A stretch of 64,000 nucleotides of DNA. It comes from DASQJL01 sp036380835. GTDB lineage: Bacteria > Eisenbacteria > RBG-16-71-46 > SZUA-252. The position numbers were made by a program, and so were the translations under genes. Positions 8,742-16,857 of this stretch are shown here, in pieces. Each line of letters begins with the position of its first letter. Positions within the stretch are counted from its first letter, which is position 1. The stretch is taken from NCBI GenBank assembly GCA_036380835.1, contig DASVDZ010000032.1, forward strand, positions 1 to 64,000, written 5' to 3'. A model generated the notes under the pieces. The model did not search any database and had not been told where the DNA came from. It saw only the letters and a list, made by a program, of their open reading frames with translations.

Positions 8742-10292
8742 ATGCTTCCGGAATATCAGAGCTGCGCGATGCTCGACTACGCGCGCCCCGAGAACGAGAC
8801 GGGGATGCGCCGGGCGCTCGAGTGCGTGCGATCGAAGTTCGGCAAGAGCTACCCGCTCGTGATCGGCGGCGAGCGGATCGAGACGAAGGAGACGTCGAAG
8901 AGCCTGAACCCCGCCGATCCCTCCCAGGTGGTCGGCGCCTTCTCCATGGCCGCGGCGGAGCACGTGGACCGCGCGGTTCGCGCGGCGGACGAGGCGTTCG
9001 CCTCCTGGCAGTGGATCCCGGCCGAGGAGCGGGCGAACGTGCTCCTCCGCGCGGCCGGGATCATGAGACGCCGGCGCCACGAGATCTCGGCGACGATGGT
9101 CTACGAGGTGGGGAAGAGCTGGCCCGAGGCCGACGGCGACACCGCCGAGGCGATCGACTTCTGCGAGTTCTACGCGCGCGAGATGATCCGCTGGGGCGGC
9201 CCGCAGCCGCTCACGCCGAATCCCGGCGAGAGCAACGACTACCGCTACATCCCGCTCGGCGTCGGCGCGGTGATCCCGCCCTGGAACTTCCCGTTCGCGA
9301 TCACGGCGGGGATGACCGCCGCGACGATCGTGACGGGGAACACCGCCGTGCTGAAGCCGTCGAGCGACGCGCCGCTCACCGCCTGGATGCTGATCGAGAT
9401 CCTCGAGGAGGCCGGGGTCCCTCCCGGCGTGGTCAACTTCCTCCCGGGCCCCGGCGGGTCGATGGGCGACGCGCTCGTGGATCATCCGCGCGTCCGCTTC
9501 ATCGCCTTCACGGGATCCAAGGAGGTGGGCCTCCGCATCCACGAGCGCGCCGCGAAGGTGCCGCCGGGGCAGATCTGGCTCAAGCGGATGATCCTCGAAA
9601 TGGGCGGCAAGGATTTCACGATCGTGGACGAGGGGGCCGATCTCGACGCGGCCGTGCAGGGCGTCTACGCGGGCGCGTTCGGATTCCAGGGGCAGAAGTG
9701 CTCCGCCTGCTCGCGCGCCATCGTGCACCGGTCGCTCCTCGCGCCGTTCGTGGAGCAGCTCCGCGCCAAGGTCGACGCGATGACGATCGGCCCCACGGAG
9801 GACCGGAAGCACTACCTCGGCCCCGTCGTGAGCGCGCGCGCGGAGAAGACGATCCTCGACTACATCGAGGTCGGCAAGCGCGAGGGCACCCTCGTCTCGG
9901 GCGGCGGAAAGCACGGCGGCCCCGGCTACTTCGTGAAGCCGACCGTCGTCACGGACGTCAAGCCCGACGCGCGGATCGCCCAGGAGGAGATCTTCGGACC
10001 CGTGCTCGCGGTGATCCCGGCGACCTCGTTCGAGGACTCGATCCGGATCGCCAACGGGACCATCTACGGGCTGACCGGCGCCTACTACTCGCGCGACCGG
10101 GCGAAGGTCGTGGAGGCGAAGCGGCGGCTCCACGTCGGGAACCTGTACATCAACCGGAAGTGCACGGGGGCGCTCGTCGGCATCCATCCCTTCGGCGGAT
10201 TCAACATGAGCGGCACCGACTCGAAGGCGGGGGGCCGCGACTACCTCGGACTCTTCCTGCAGGGCAAGGCGATCGCCGAGCTGGTGGGCTGA
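8742..10292 (+). CDS. pruA: L-glutamate gamma-semialdehyde (P5C) dehydrogenase, RocA type
   Basis: 516 aa, the length of Bacillus RocA. It oxidises glutamate-5-semialdehyde to glutamate with NAD+, the second step of proline catabolism. It shows the RocA-like N-terminus (YPLVIGGERIET), the NAD-binding PPWNFPFAI and FTGSKEVG, the general-base Glu in LEMGGKD, the catalytic Cys in GQKCSACSRA, and the C-terminal HPFGGFNMSGTDSKAGG typical of this subgroup. A strong AAAGGAGA ribosome site lies 7 bases before the ATG. No proline dehydrogenase is adjacent. A strong hairpin follows the gene. General aldehyde dehydrogenase activity cannot be excluded, but the full-length match to RocA features is good. 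Confidence 0.9.
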   Translation: MLPEYQSCAMLDYARPENETGMRRALECVRSKFGKSYPLVIGGERIETKETSKSLNPADPSQVVGAFSMAAAEHVDRAVRAADEAFASWQWIPAEERANVLLRAAGIMRRRRHEISATMVYEVGKSWPEADGDTAEAIDFCEFYAREMIRWGGPQPLTPNPGESNDYRYIPLGVGAVIPPWNFPFAITAGMTAATIVTGNTAVLKPSSDAPLTAWMLIEILEEAGVPPGVVNFLPGPGGSMGDALVDHPRVRFIAFTGSKEVGLRIHERAAKVPPGQIWLKRMILEMGGKDFTIVDEGADLDAAVQGVYAGAFGFQGQKCSACSRAIVHRSLLAPFVEQLRAKVDAMTIGPTEDRKHYLGPVVSARAEKTILDYIEVGKREGTLVSGGGKHGGPGYFVKPTVVTDVKPDARIAQEEIFGPVLAVIPATSFEDSIRIANGTIYGLTGAYYSRDRAKVVEAKRRLHVGNLYINRKCTGALVGIHPFGGFNMSGTDSKAGGRDYLGLFLQGKAIAELVG

Positions 10293-10351
10293 AGAGGGAC
10301 GCGGGGACGCCGCCCGTTGACGGGGCCGTCAACCAACGGAAACGGAAGAGG

Positions 10352-10377
10352 CGGGGTCGGCCGAAAGGCCGGCCCCG
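10352..10377 (+). terminator. GAAA-tetraloop hairpin after P5C dehydrogenase gene
   Basis: Stem GGGGTCGGCC (10353-10362), loop GAAA, GGCCGGCCCC (10367-10376): 10 bp with one G-U pair, extendable by one C-G pair at the base, followed by GTCTTCGTG. It lies 60 bases after the stop codon and before the next ribosome site. This is the most terminator-like structure in the window. Confidence 0.7.
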
Positions 10378-10504
10378 TCTTCGTGACGCCCGCGGCGCGT
10401 CTCCGCGGGACGGAACAGCCGGGAGCCTCGTGGCGCGGCGGGCGGCACGGCCCTTGCGATCGACGGCTCGGTCCCCGGCACCCACGCCATCCGGAGGTCG
10501 CGCC

Positions 10505-11368
10505 GTGCCACGTTCGATCCTTGCCGTCGCCTTCGCCTGTCACCTCGCCCTCGCCGCATCGCCGCCGGGAGTCTCGGCCGGCCTCCTCTCGCTGTCGATC
10601 GTCGGAGGGGCCACGACGTTGGACGGCGCCACCGAGATCGCCGAGCCGGTCGCGCAGGAGTCGCTCTCCGGCTCCACCCTCGCGCAGCTCGCGGCGCCGC
10701 TCCTGTTCGACCCGGAGGGCTTCCTCGGCCTGACGGTGCGGATCACGAACGTCTCCGACCGCGACCTCGCCTTTCCCGACGCGCTCCCCGGCGTCTCCGT
10801 CCTGACCGGCGTCGTGGCCGTCACCGGATATAGCAGCAAGCTCAACGTCGCGTCCGGAGGCGCGGCCGGGAAGTCGGGCGCCGCGGGGGCCGAAGGGGGC
10901 GTGAGCCGCACGGCCCTCGATCTCACGGGAGCGCTCGAGGCGACGTCGTCTCCCGTCGTCGGGTCGAACGGCGGCGGCGGGGGCGCCGCCACGGGGGTGG
11001 CCGAGAACTGGATCGCGGCGACCGGTGCCTCGGGCGCGGAGCTCGCCGCGTGGCTGGCCGGTCTCACGCTTCGCCCCGGAGAGTGGATCGACGTTCCCGA
11101 CTTCGTCCGGATCACGGCGTTTGGCCGATCGTCGTCCGACGCGCGGATCGCGCTCGGGTTCGACCTGCCCACGTTTTCCTACGGTGGCGTGAGCGTTACG
11201 TCCGGCGCCTGGACCGGCGAGTTCGCGGGGCCCGCCGATCGAGGGGGCGGCGGCGAGGTCCCGGCGTCGGTGCCGGAGCCGCCGGGCGCGTGGACAACCG
11301 GAGCGGCCCTAGCGGGGCTCCTCCTGCGTGGGCGCCGCGCTCGCGCGGTCGAGCAGGGAGGCGAATAG
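10505..11368 (+). CDS. Secreted protein with PEP-CTERM-like C-terminus
   Basis: 287 aa from the GTG at 10505, which has GGAGG 7 bases upstream and gives a signal peptide (RSILAVAFACHLALAASPPG). The same frame is open far upstream through the dehydrogenase gene, but that part is a shadow. The middle is Gly/Ala/Ser-rich with a G-rich run near 155-165 and several beta-strand segments. The end reads VPEPPGAW, a ~12-residue hydrophobic stretch, then RGRRARA: the PEP motif, membrane span and Arg cluster of the exosortase sorting signal. Eight residues (VEQGGE and flanks) follow the Arg cluster, which is slightly unusual. Its last 60 bases are antisense to the end of the Mur ligase gene. No exosortase gene is in the window. 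Confidence 0.7.
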   Translation: MPRSILAVAFACHLALAASPPGVSAGLLSLSIVGGATTLDGATEIAEPVAQESLSGSTLAQLAAPLLFDPEGFLGLTVRITNVSDRDLAFPDALPGVSVLTGVVAVTGYSSKLNVASGGAAGKSGAAGAEGGVSRTALDLTGALEATSSPVVGSNGGGGGAATGVAENWIAATGASGAELAAWLAGLTLRPGEWIDVPDFVRITAFGRSSSDARIALGFDLPTFSYGGVSVTSGAWTGEFAGPADRGGGGEVPASVPEPPGAWTTGAALAGLLLRGRRARAVEQGGE

Positions 11369-12784
11369 GGTCCGCGCGAAGATCGGGAGCGTGTCGTCGC
11401 GCGCTCCCATGACCACGATTCGATCGCCGGAGCGCGCCCCTTCGGCGGCCAGGCGAACCGCGTCGTCCCGCGTCGAGGCCAGCTCCACGGCCACACCCGC
11501 GCTCCGCATCCTGGCGGCCAGGTCCTCGGCGCGGAACGAGCGGTCCGCCGTTCCCCCCGCGTCGTAGATCGGCGCGAGGAGGAGCCGGTCCCCGGGGCGA
11601 AGTCCCCGGCGGAAGGTCTCGATCAGCTGGTCGGCGAAGAACCGCGTGGGACCGTAGCCGTGGGGCTGGTAGTAGATCCAGAGGTGCCCCGACGGACGGA
11701 GCGCCTCGAGGGCGGCCGAGATCTTCACGGGATTGTGGGCGAAGTCGTCGAAGACGTCGATGCCCGACGCGCTCCCGACTCGTTCGAGCCGGCGCCGGAC
11801 GCCGCCGAAGGAAGCGAGCGCCGCGGCCGCCTTGACGAGCGGAATCTCGGCCGCGGTCGCCGCGGCGATGGCCAGGGAGGCGTTCTCGACGGTCATCGCC
11901 CCGGGGAAGGGAACCCGCGCCGGCGCGCCCCCGATCCGGAACTCGACCGAGTCGGGCGCGAGGCGGATTCGCTCGGCGAGCAGATCGGGCGTGGCCCACG
12001 TCGGGGCGCCCTCGACCGCGACGCGGAGCGCGGGGAGGCCGCTCGGAATGCGGACCCGCTCGAGCACGGGGTCGCCGACGTTCACCACGACCCGCTCCCG
12101 GGTCTTCTCGAGGAGCGCCTCGAAGTTCCGGGCCGTTTCGTCGATCTCCTTGTGGTCGCGGCTCAAGTTGGTCAGCACCGAGATCGCCGCCGCGCATTCG
12201 GCGACGCTGCCGTCGCTCTCGTCGGTTTCGACCACGAGCCATTCGCTCCCGCCGACCCGGAGCCCGCCGGGAGAGACGCTGCCGGCCAGCCGGAGCGCCG
12301 CCCCACCGCCGAGGAACCAGGGATCGAGGCCGGCGCTCACGAAGATGTGCGCCGTCATCGCGGTGACGGTCGATTTGCCGCTCGTCCCGGCGATGGCGAC
12401 GGCGCGCCGCGAGGCCACGATCCAGGCGAGGAAGGTGCCGCGCCGGATGCGCGGGATTCCGAGCGCTTCCGCGCGGAGGAAATCGGGGTTGGTGGGCTCC
12501 ACCGCGGTCGAGTGAACGAGCGCCGCCAACCCTTCGTCCACGCCCGATCCGTTCTGCGGCACGAGGCGGACACCCGCGCGTCGAAGCGACTCGAACACGT
12601 GGAGGGCGAGACCGCGATCGAGGTTCCGGTCCGAGCCGGTGACCTCGGCGCCGAGCGCCACCGCCAGCGCGGCGAGGGGGGCCATGCCGCTACCGCCGAC
12701 GCCGCTGAAGTGATACCGGCGGCCGTGGAGCGGGGCACCGCTTCCGTCGAGGATGGTCATTTCCGGACCGGCCGAGCCTGACAT
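11309..12784 (-). CDS. Mur ligase family protein (MurC/Mpl-like)
   Basis: 491 aa. It has an N-terminal Rossmann-type domain (HFSGVGGSGMAPLAALA, EVTGSDR), a central ATP-binding domain with P-loop GTSGKST, VVETDESDGS and VLTNLSRDHKEID, and the C-terminal domain with FDDFAHNPVKI. These match the UDP-N-acetylmuramate ligase group (MurC adds L-Ala; Mpl adds recycled tripeptide). Two departures are visible: GTSGKST where MurC has GTHGKT, and DDFAHNP where MurC/Mpl have a second His. It is not in a mur/dcw cluster, so it is more likely an Mpl-like or novel-specificity paralogue than the essential MurC. The start is ATG at 12784, or ATG at 12760 with a closer GGA box. The 3' end overlaps the PEP-CTERM gene. 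Confidence 0.8.
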   Translation of the reverse strand: MSGSAGPEMTILDGSGAPLHGRRYHFSGVGGSGMAPLAALAVALGAEVTGSDRNLDRGLALHVFESLRRAGVRLVPQNGSGVDEGLAALVHSTAVEPTNPDFLRAEALGIPRIRRGTFLAWIVASRRAVAIAGTSGKSTVTAMTAHIFVSAGLDPWFLGGGAALRLAGSVSPGGLRVGGSEWLVVETDESDGSVAECAAAISVLTNLSRDHKEIDETARNFEALLEKTRERVVVNVGDPVLERVRIPSGLPALRVAVEGAPTWATPDLLAERIRLAPDSVEFRIGGAPARVPFPGAMTVENASLAIAAATAAEIPLVKAAAALASFGGVRRRLERVGSASGIDVFDDFAHNPVKISAALEALRPSGHLWIYYQPHGYGPTRFFADQLIETFRRGLRPGDRLLLAPIYDAGGTADRSFRAEDLAARMRSAGVAVELASTRDDAVRLAAEGARSGDRIVVMGARDDTLPIFARTLFASLLDRASAAPTQEEPR

Positions 12785-12883
12785 TCGAGGGACGAGGCGG
12801 GGGCGCGCATGGCGTGGAGTCTCGCGACGGAACCGTGCGGCGTCAAGCGCGGGCTCGTGGCGCTCGAGCGAGCGATGCCCGGA

Positions 12884-12912
12884 TTGACGGGGCGGGACGC
12901 CCAGAGTACAGT
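12884..12912 (+). promoter_or_regulatory. Sigma-70-type promoter of tRNA-Ala
   Basis: TTGACG (12884-12889), 17-base spacer, TACAGT (12907-12912). The expected start of transcription is near 12919, about 14 bases before the tRNA. The spacing and match to the consensus are good. Confidence 0.7.
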
Positions 12913-12932
12913 TGATCGGTCGCGGAACGAAT

Positions 12933-13008
12933 GGGGCTGTAGCTCAATTGGGAGAGCGCTTGACTGGCAGTCAAGAGGTAGCGGGTTCGATCCCCGCCAG
13001 CTCCACCA
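12933..13008 (+). tRNA. tRNA-Ala (anticodon GGC)
   Basis: 76 bases with encoded CCA. Acceptor stem GGGGCTG/CAGCTCC with one G-U pair, D stem GCTC/GAGC, anticodon stem CTTGA/TCAAG with loop CTGGCAG (anticodon at 12966-12968), T stem GCGGG/CCCGC, T loop TTCGATC. It reads GCC codons, which are frequent in this GC-rich genome. The small secreted protein gene ends 4 bases beyond it on the other strand. Confidence 0.97.
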
Positions 13009-13012
13009 TTCT

Positions 13013-13492
13013 TCAGCGGGCGACGACCGATGGCGTCGCGTCCGCGCGCCAGGCGACGGCGGCCTTCAGGGCCTGATCGGCCTCGACGAAGCTCACCCCG
13101 TTCCTCCCCACGATCCCGACGTAGTTGTCACGCAGAGAATCGATCAGGTAAGCGACGCCGCGCTCGAGCGCGAATCCGGCCACCTCCCCGCGGGAGCGTG
13201 GCTGGTCAATCGAGAGGAGCGCGGCCAGGCTGTCGGCGCGCACGAAGAGGTCGAGGATTCGGTCGGCGAAGTCGGCGTCCTGCAGCTCGCCCCGCGCGAG
13301 CGAGGCGCGGGCGAGGGTCAGCTCGTAGCAGATTTCATTGAACTCGCCGAGAATGGCGCTTCGCGCCGGCGCGCCGGAAGCGGCGCTGGCGTGGCGCGGC
13401 ATCGCGAGGAGCAACGCGATCGCGACGGTCGTGGCGATTGCGCGCGTCGCCGGTGCGAACCACCCGGGACGAGCCCGATCCACTCTCATCAT
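13013..13492 (-). CDS. Small secreted helical protein, unknown function
   Basis: 159 aa from the first of two adjacent ATG codons (13492), with GGAAAGGA about 5 bases upstream. It has a signal peptide (ATRAIATTVAIALLLAMP, cleavage near HASA-AS) and then a predicted all-helical domain of about 110 residues (ILGEFNEICYELTLARASLA, ADFADRILDLFVRADSLAAL, VAYLIDSLRDNYVGI) ending in a basic tail. No known motif is visible. The longer upstream frame (to 13768) runs through the divergent promoter region and lacks a signal peptide, so it was not used. A weak minus-strand TTGGCG/TGTAGT pair lies at 13550-13521. It converges on tRNA-Ala. Confidence 0.65.
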   Translation of the reverse strand: MMRVDRARPGWFAPATRAIATTVAIALLLAMPRHASAASGAPARSAILGEFNEICYELTLARASLARGELQDADFADRILDLFVRADSLAALLSIDQPRSRGEVAGFALERGVAYLIDSLRDNYVGIVGRNGVSFVEADQALKAAVAWRADATPSVVAR

Positions 13493-13618
13493 GCAGTCCT
13501 TTCCAGAGGCCCCCGGCCTCACTACAAATTTCGGCCGTGCGATCCGCCAACTTAACGGGCGAATGATCGGGGGGATCGGGGTTTGCATCTTCCAATGGCC
13601 CCGCAAATTGCCCGTCCG

Positions 13619-13646
13619 TTGACGACGGCGGGGCGAATCTGATAAG
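13619..13646 (+). promoter_or_regulatory. Possible promoter of the M16-like gene
   Basis: TTGACG (13619-13624), 16-base spacer, GATAAG (13641-13646). Transcription would begin near 13653, between the ATG at 13650 and the ATG at 13656, so the message could be leaderless if the second ATG is used. Confidence 0.4.
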
Positions 13647-13649
13647 TTT

Positions 13650-15056
13650 ATGGGGATGCCCTTGACCCCGAATCCCATTCGAACGAAACGACTTTCAGGC
13701 ACCGCCTGGGCCCTGCTGGCGGGGCTTCTGGCCGTCCTTCCGGCGCCGGGCCTGGCGCAGAAGACCATGCCGATCCTTCCGGAGCGGCCCCGGGTGCCGG
13801 CCTACGACCCCGGCCTTCCCGTGGACCGGAAGGTGCTGAAGAACGGGGTCGTCCTGCTCGTCCAGGAGCAACGGACGAGCGACGCGGTGGCCGCGACCGT
13901 CGCCCTCAGGATGGGGCCGCTCTACGAGGAAGACGTGAACGCCGGGCTGAGCCAGGTGCTCATGCGGGCGATCACCGGCGCCACGGCGACCCACGATCCG
14001 ATCGAGTTCCGCCTCCAATGCCTGGCCCACAAGACGGAGTTCCAGGGAGGCGCCAGCGCGGACTACGGGCAGCTCGAGATGACGACCATCCGGGAGGAAG
14101 CCTCGCCCTCCCTCGACCTCATGGCCGACGTGATCCTCTCGCCCTCGTTCCCCGACACGTCGATCGAGAACGCGAAGGCCGCCTTCATGCGGGAGGCCGC
14201 GGACGACGTGGAGAGCCCGCTTCCGGCCACGTACGCCATGTTCCTTTCCGCGGTCTACCAGGGCTCGCCCTTCGCGCGGCCGCCGCACGGCTCCGTGCAG
14301 TCGCTGAACGAGTGCCACCGGAGCGACATCCTCGCGCTCTACAAGAAGTTCTTCGTGGGCTCGAACATGGCGGTCGCGGTCGTCGGGAACGTGGACGGCA
14401 AGAAGGTGATGGAACAACTCGAGCGGCGGTTCGCCGCCGCCCCGGTCGGCCAGCCTCCGCAGGCCGTCGGCTCCGACCCCGCTCCCCTCGCCGCCGACAC
14501 GCTCATCACCGCAGAGCGTCCCTACCTGGCGCGGTCCCTGGTCTACGGCTTTCCGGCGCCGGGCTATGCCGATCCCGACTACCCGGCGTTCATGGTGATC
14601 GACTCCTATCTCCGATCGGGGGACCGCTCGCCGATCACGTACTGGCTCCCCGAGCGGGGCCTGGCGGTCGGCGTCGGCGTGATGTACCCGAGCTATCCGC
14701 GGCGCTCGTCCATGGCGGTCTACCTCGGCGCGTCCCGGGCCAACTACGAGGCCGCTCGCGACACGGTCGTCGAGGTCTTCCGGACCCTCAAGGAGTTCCC
14801 CCTCGACAAGGGGGAATGGAGCGTCCAGCTCAAGCGCGTGCAGAACGGATTCTTCTTCAAGCAGAACGAGCCCATCGTCCGCGCGCGAAACCTCTCCCGC
14901 TGGGAGATCCAGGGCGTCGGGCAGGACTTCCCGCGCGCCTTCGAGACCAAGCTGCTTCAGCTCACGCCCGAGGAGGTGCGCGACACCGCGGCCCGGTGGC
15001 TCGTCCACTCGTGCCTCGCGTCGCTCAAGCCGACCGAAGGCGACACCAAGCCCTAG
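13650..15056 (+). CDS. Secreted M16-family peptidase-like protein lacking the zinc motif
   Basis: 468 aa with a signal peptide (WALLAGLLAVLPAPGLA-Q). It has two M16 domains: an N-terminal half (LKNGVVLLVQEQRTSDAVAA, AFMREAADDVESPL, VVGNVDGKKVMEQL) and a C-terminal half (YLARSLVYGFPAPGYADPDY, ELTPEEVRDTAARWL-like end). Where active members carry HxxEH, this one has AGLSQVLMRAI, so no zinc-binding His/Glu are present. It is therefore probably a non-catalytic partner or chaperone subunit, as in heterodimeric M16 proteins, but no active M16 gene is adjacent. ATG 13650 and 13656 are both possible starts. trpS begins at the base after its TAG. Confidence 0.8.
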   Translation: MGMPLTPNPIRTKRLSGTAWALLAGLLAVLPAPGLAQKTMPILPERPRVPAYDPGLPVDRKVLKNGVVLLVQEQRTSDAVAATVALRMGPLYEEDVNAGLSQVLMRAITGATATHDPIEFRLQCLAHKTEFQGGASADYGQLEMTTIREEASPSLDLMADVILSPSFPDTSIENAKAAFMREAADDVESPLPATYAMFLSAVYQGSPFARPPHGSVQSLNECHRSDILALYKKFFVGSNMAVAVVGNVDGKKVMEQLERRFAAAPVGQPPQAVGSDPAPLAADTLITAERPYLARSLVYGFPAPGYADPDYPAFMVIDSYLRSGDRSPITYWLPERGLAVGVGVMYPSYPRRSSMAVYLGASRANYEAARDTVVEVFRTLKEFPLDKGEWSVQLKRVQNGFFFKQNEPIVRARNLSRWEIQGVGQDFPRAFETKLLQLTPEEVRDTAARWLVHSCLASLKPTEGDTKP

Positions 15057-16040
15057 ATGCGGCGCCCCCGCATCCTGAGCGGCATGCGCCCCACCGGGCG
15101 CCTCCACCTCGGCAACTATCTAGGCGCGCTCCAGAACTGGGTTACGCTCCAGGACGAGTGTGAGAACCTCCACATGGTCGCCGACTGGCACGCGCTGACG
15201 ACCGACTATGAGCACACGCGAGAGATCGTGCCGAACACCCTGGAGATGGTGATCGACTGGCTCGCGGCCGGAATCGATCCCGAGAAGAGCCCGGTCTTCG
15301 TCCAGTCGCACGTGAAGGAGCACGCTGAGCTCCACCTCCTCCTCTCGATGCTGATCACGACCAGCCGGCTCGAGCGCAATCCGACCGTGAAGGAGCAGGT
15401 GCGCGACCTGGAGCTCGAGGATCACGTCTCCTACGGGCACCTGGGCTACCCGGTCCTCCAGGCCGCCGACATCCTCCTCTACAAGGCGAACCTCGTGCCG
15501 GTGGGGGAGGATCAGGTGCCGCACGTCGAGATGACGCGCGAGCTCGCCCGGAAGTTCAATTCACTCTACGGCGAGGTCTTCCCGGTGCCGGAACCCAAGC
15601 TGACGCGATTCGCGCGGGTCCCCGGCCTCGACGGGCGGCGGATGAGCAAGTCGCTCGGCAATACGATCCTGCTCACCGACTCGCCAGAAACGATCGAGGC
15701 GAAGGTCAAGACCGCCTACACCGACCCGAAGAAGATCCGTCTCACCGATCCGGGAAATCCGGACGGATGCGTCGTCTTCGCGTATCATCGGGCCTGGAAC
15801 GCCGAGAACGCGCCGGCCATCGACGCGGCGTGTCGCGCCGGCCAGCTCGGCTGCGTGGCGGACAAGCGCGACCTGGCGAAGATCCTCGCCGAGAAGCTCG
15901 CGCCGATCCGGGAACGGCGGCAGGAGCTGGAGGCGCACCCGGAGCGGGTGCGCGAGGCGCTCCGCCACGGCGAGGAGCGGGCGCGGGCGGTCGCCCAGCA
16001 GACGATGCGCGAGGTGCGTGAGGCGATGAGCCTGGGATGA
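15057..16040 (+). CDS. trpS: Tryptophanyl-tRNA synthetase
   Basis: 327 aa class I synthetase that charges tRNA-Trp with tryptophan. The HIGH-type motif is HLGN at 17-20 and the KMSKS-type motif is RMSKS at 195-199. GEDQVPHVEMTRELARKFN and the VLQAADILLY segment are characteristic of TrpRS. The length fits the family. The ATG directly follows the TAG of the previous gene. The last 4 bases overlap scpA. The trpS-scpA-scpB-rluB order is seen in several bacterial groups. Confidence 0.97.
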   Translation: MRRPRILSGMRPTGRLHLGNYLGALQNWVTLQDECENLHMVADWHALTTDYEHTREIVPNTLEMVIDWLAAGIDPEKSPVFVQSHVKEHAELHLLLSMLITTSRLERNPTVKEQVRDLELEDHVSYGHLGYPVLQAADILLYKANLVPVGEDQVPHVEMTRELARKFNSLYGEVFPVPEPKLTRFARVPGLDGRRMSKSLGNTILLTDSPETIEAKVKTAYTDPKKIRLTDPGNPDGCVVFAYHRAWNAENAPAIDAACRAGQLGCVADKRDLAKILAEKLAPIRERRQELEAHPERVREALRHGEERARAVAQQTMREVREAMSLG

Positions 16041-16852
16041 GCGAGATCGGGACCGATCGGGAAACGGCGGCCGGGGGGCCCGACCAAGGCGCGGGCGCGG
16101 GGCATACCCCGATCCGCGTCCAACTGCCCGCGTTCGAGGGGCCGCTCGACCTCCTCCTCCACCTGATCCAGCAGGACGAGATCGAGATCACCGACATCCC
16201 GATCGCGCGGATCACGAAGCAGTACCTGGAAACCCTCGAGCTGATGCGCGAGCTCGACCTCGAGGTGGCCGGCGAGTTCCTCGTCATGGCGGCGACGCTC
16301 ATGCGGATCAAGGCGCGGATGCTCCTCCCGCCGGCGATCAGCGAGGAGGCCGAGGAGGAGGACCCGCGCGAGGGCCTCGTGCGCCAGCTCCTCGAGTACC
16401 GGCGTTTCAAGGAGGCGTCGCGTGATCTGGAGCGGCTCGAAACCGAGCGGCGGCTCCGGTTCGAGCGCGGGGCTCCGGCGCAGCTCGAGGACCCGGAGGC
16501 GAGCGAGCTCCTCCCGGTCAGCCTCTTCCGGCTCCTCGACGCGCTCAAGAACGTCCTCTCCCGCCAGGCGCCGCCCGTCGTGCACACGATCGTGGCCGAG
16601 CCGATCCGCCTCGAGGAGGCGATCGGCCTCATGGAGGTGAATCTCAGGGAGCGCCCGCGACTCCTCTTCGAGGAGCTGCTCGGCCTCTTCGTGAGCCGGA
16701 TCGAGAAGATCACCGCGTTCCTCGGCCTCCTCGAGATGCTCAAGCTCGGGCGCGTCGTGGTCGCTCAGGAAGAGTTGTTCGGACCCATTTGGATCGAGTG
16801 GAACGGCGACGTGCCGGTCGAGGCCGAGCCGGCGCTCATCGAGGAGGAATGA
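16037..16852 (+). CDS. scpA: Segregation and condensation protein A (kleisin)
   Basis: 271 aa. It joins the heads of the Smc dimer and binds ScpB in chromosome condensation. It shows the ScpA signatures PAFEGPLDLLLHLIQQDEIE, ITKQYLE and EFLVMAATLMRIKARMLLP near the N-terminus, an acidic central linker (EEAEEEDPREG), and a C-terminal winged-helix region ending FLGLLEMLKLGRVVVAQEELFGPI. A ~30-residue charged leader precedes the conserved core. It overlaps trpS and is immediately followed by scpB. Smc itself is not in the window. Confidence 0.96.
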   Translation: MSEIGTDRETAAGGPDQGAGAGHTPIRVQLPAFEGPLDLLLHLIQQDEIEITDIPIARITKQYLETLELMRELDLEVAGEFLVMAATLMRIKARMLLPPAISEEAEEEDPREGLVRQLLEYRRFKEASRDLERLETERRLRFERGAPAQLEDPEASELLPVSLFRLLDALKNVLSRQAPPVVHTIVAEPIRLEEAIGLMEVNLRERPRLLFEELLGLFVSRIEKITAFLGLLEMLKLGRVVVAQEELFGPIWIEWNGDVPVEAEPALIEEE

Positions 16853-16857
16853 CCGCG

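Noticed and set aside
8822..10504. Long same-frame extension upstream of the PEP-CTERM-like gene
   Set aside because: It runs through the P5C dehydrogenase gene in another frame. The GTG at 10505 has a ribosome site and signal peptide.
13493..13768. Longer start of the small secreted protein
   Set aside because: The extension crosses the divergent promoter and the M16-like start and would bury the signal peptide.
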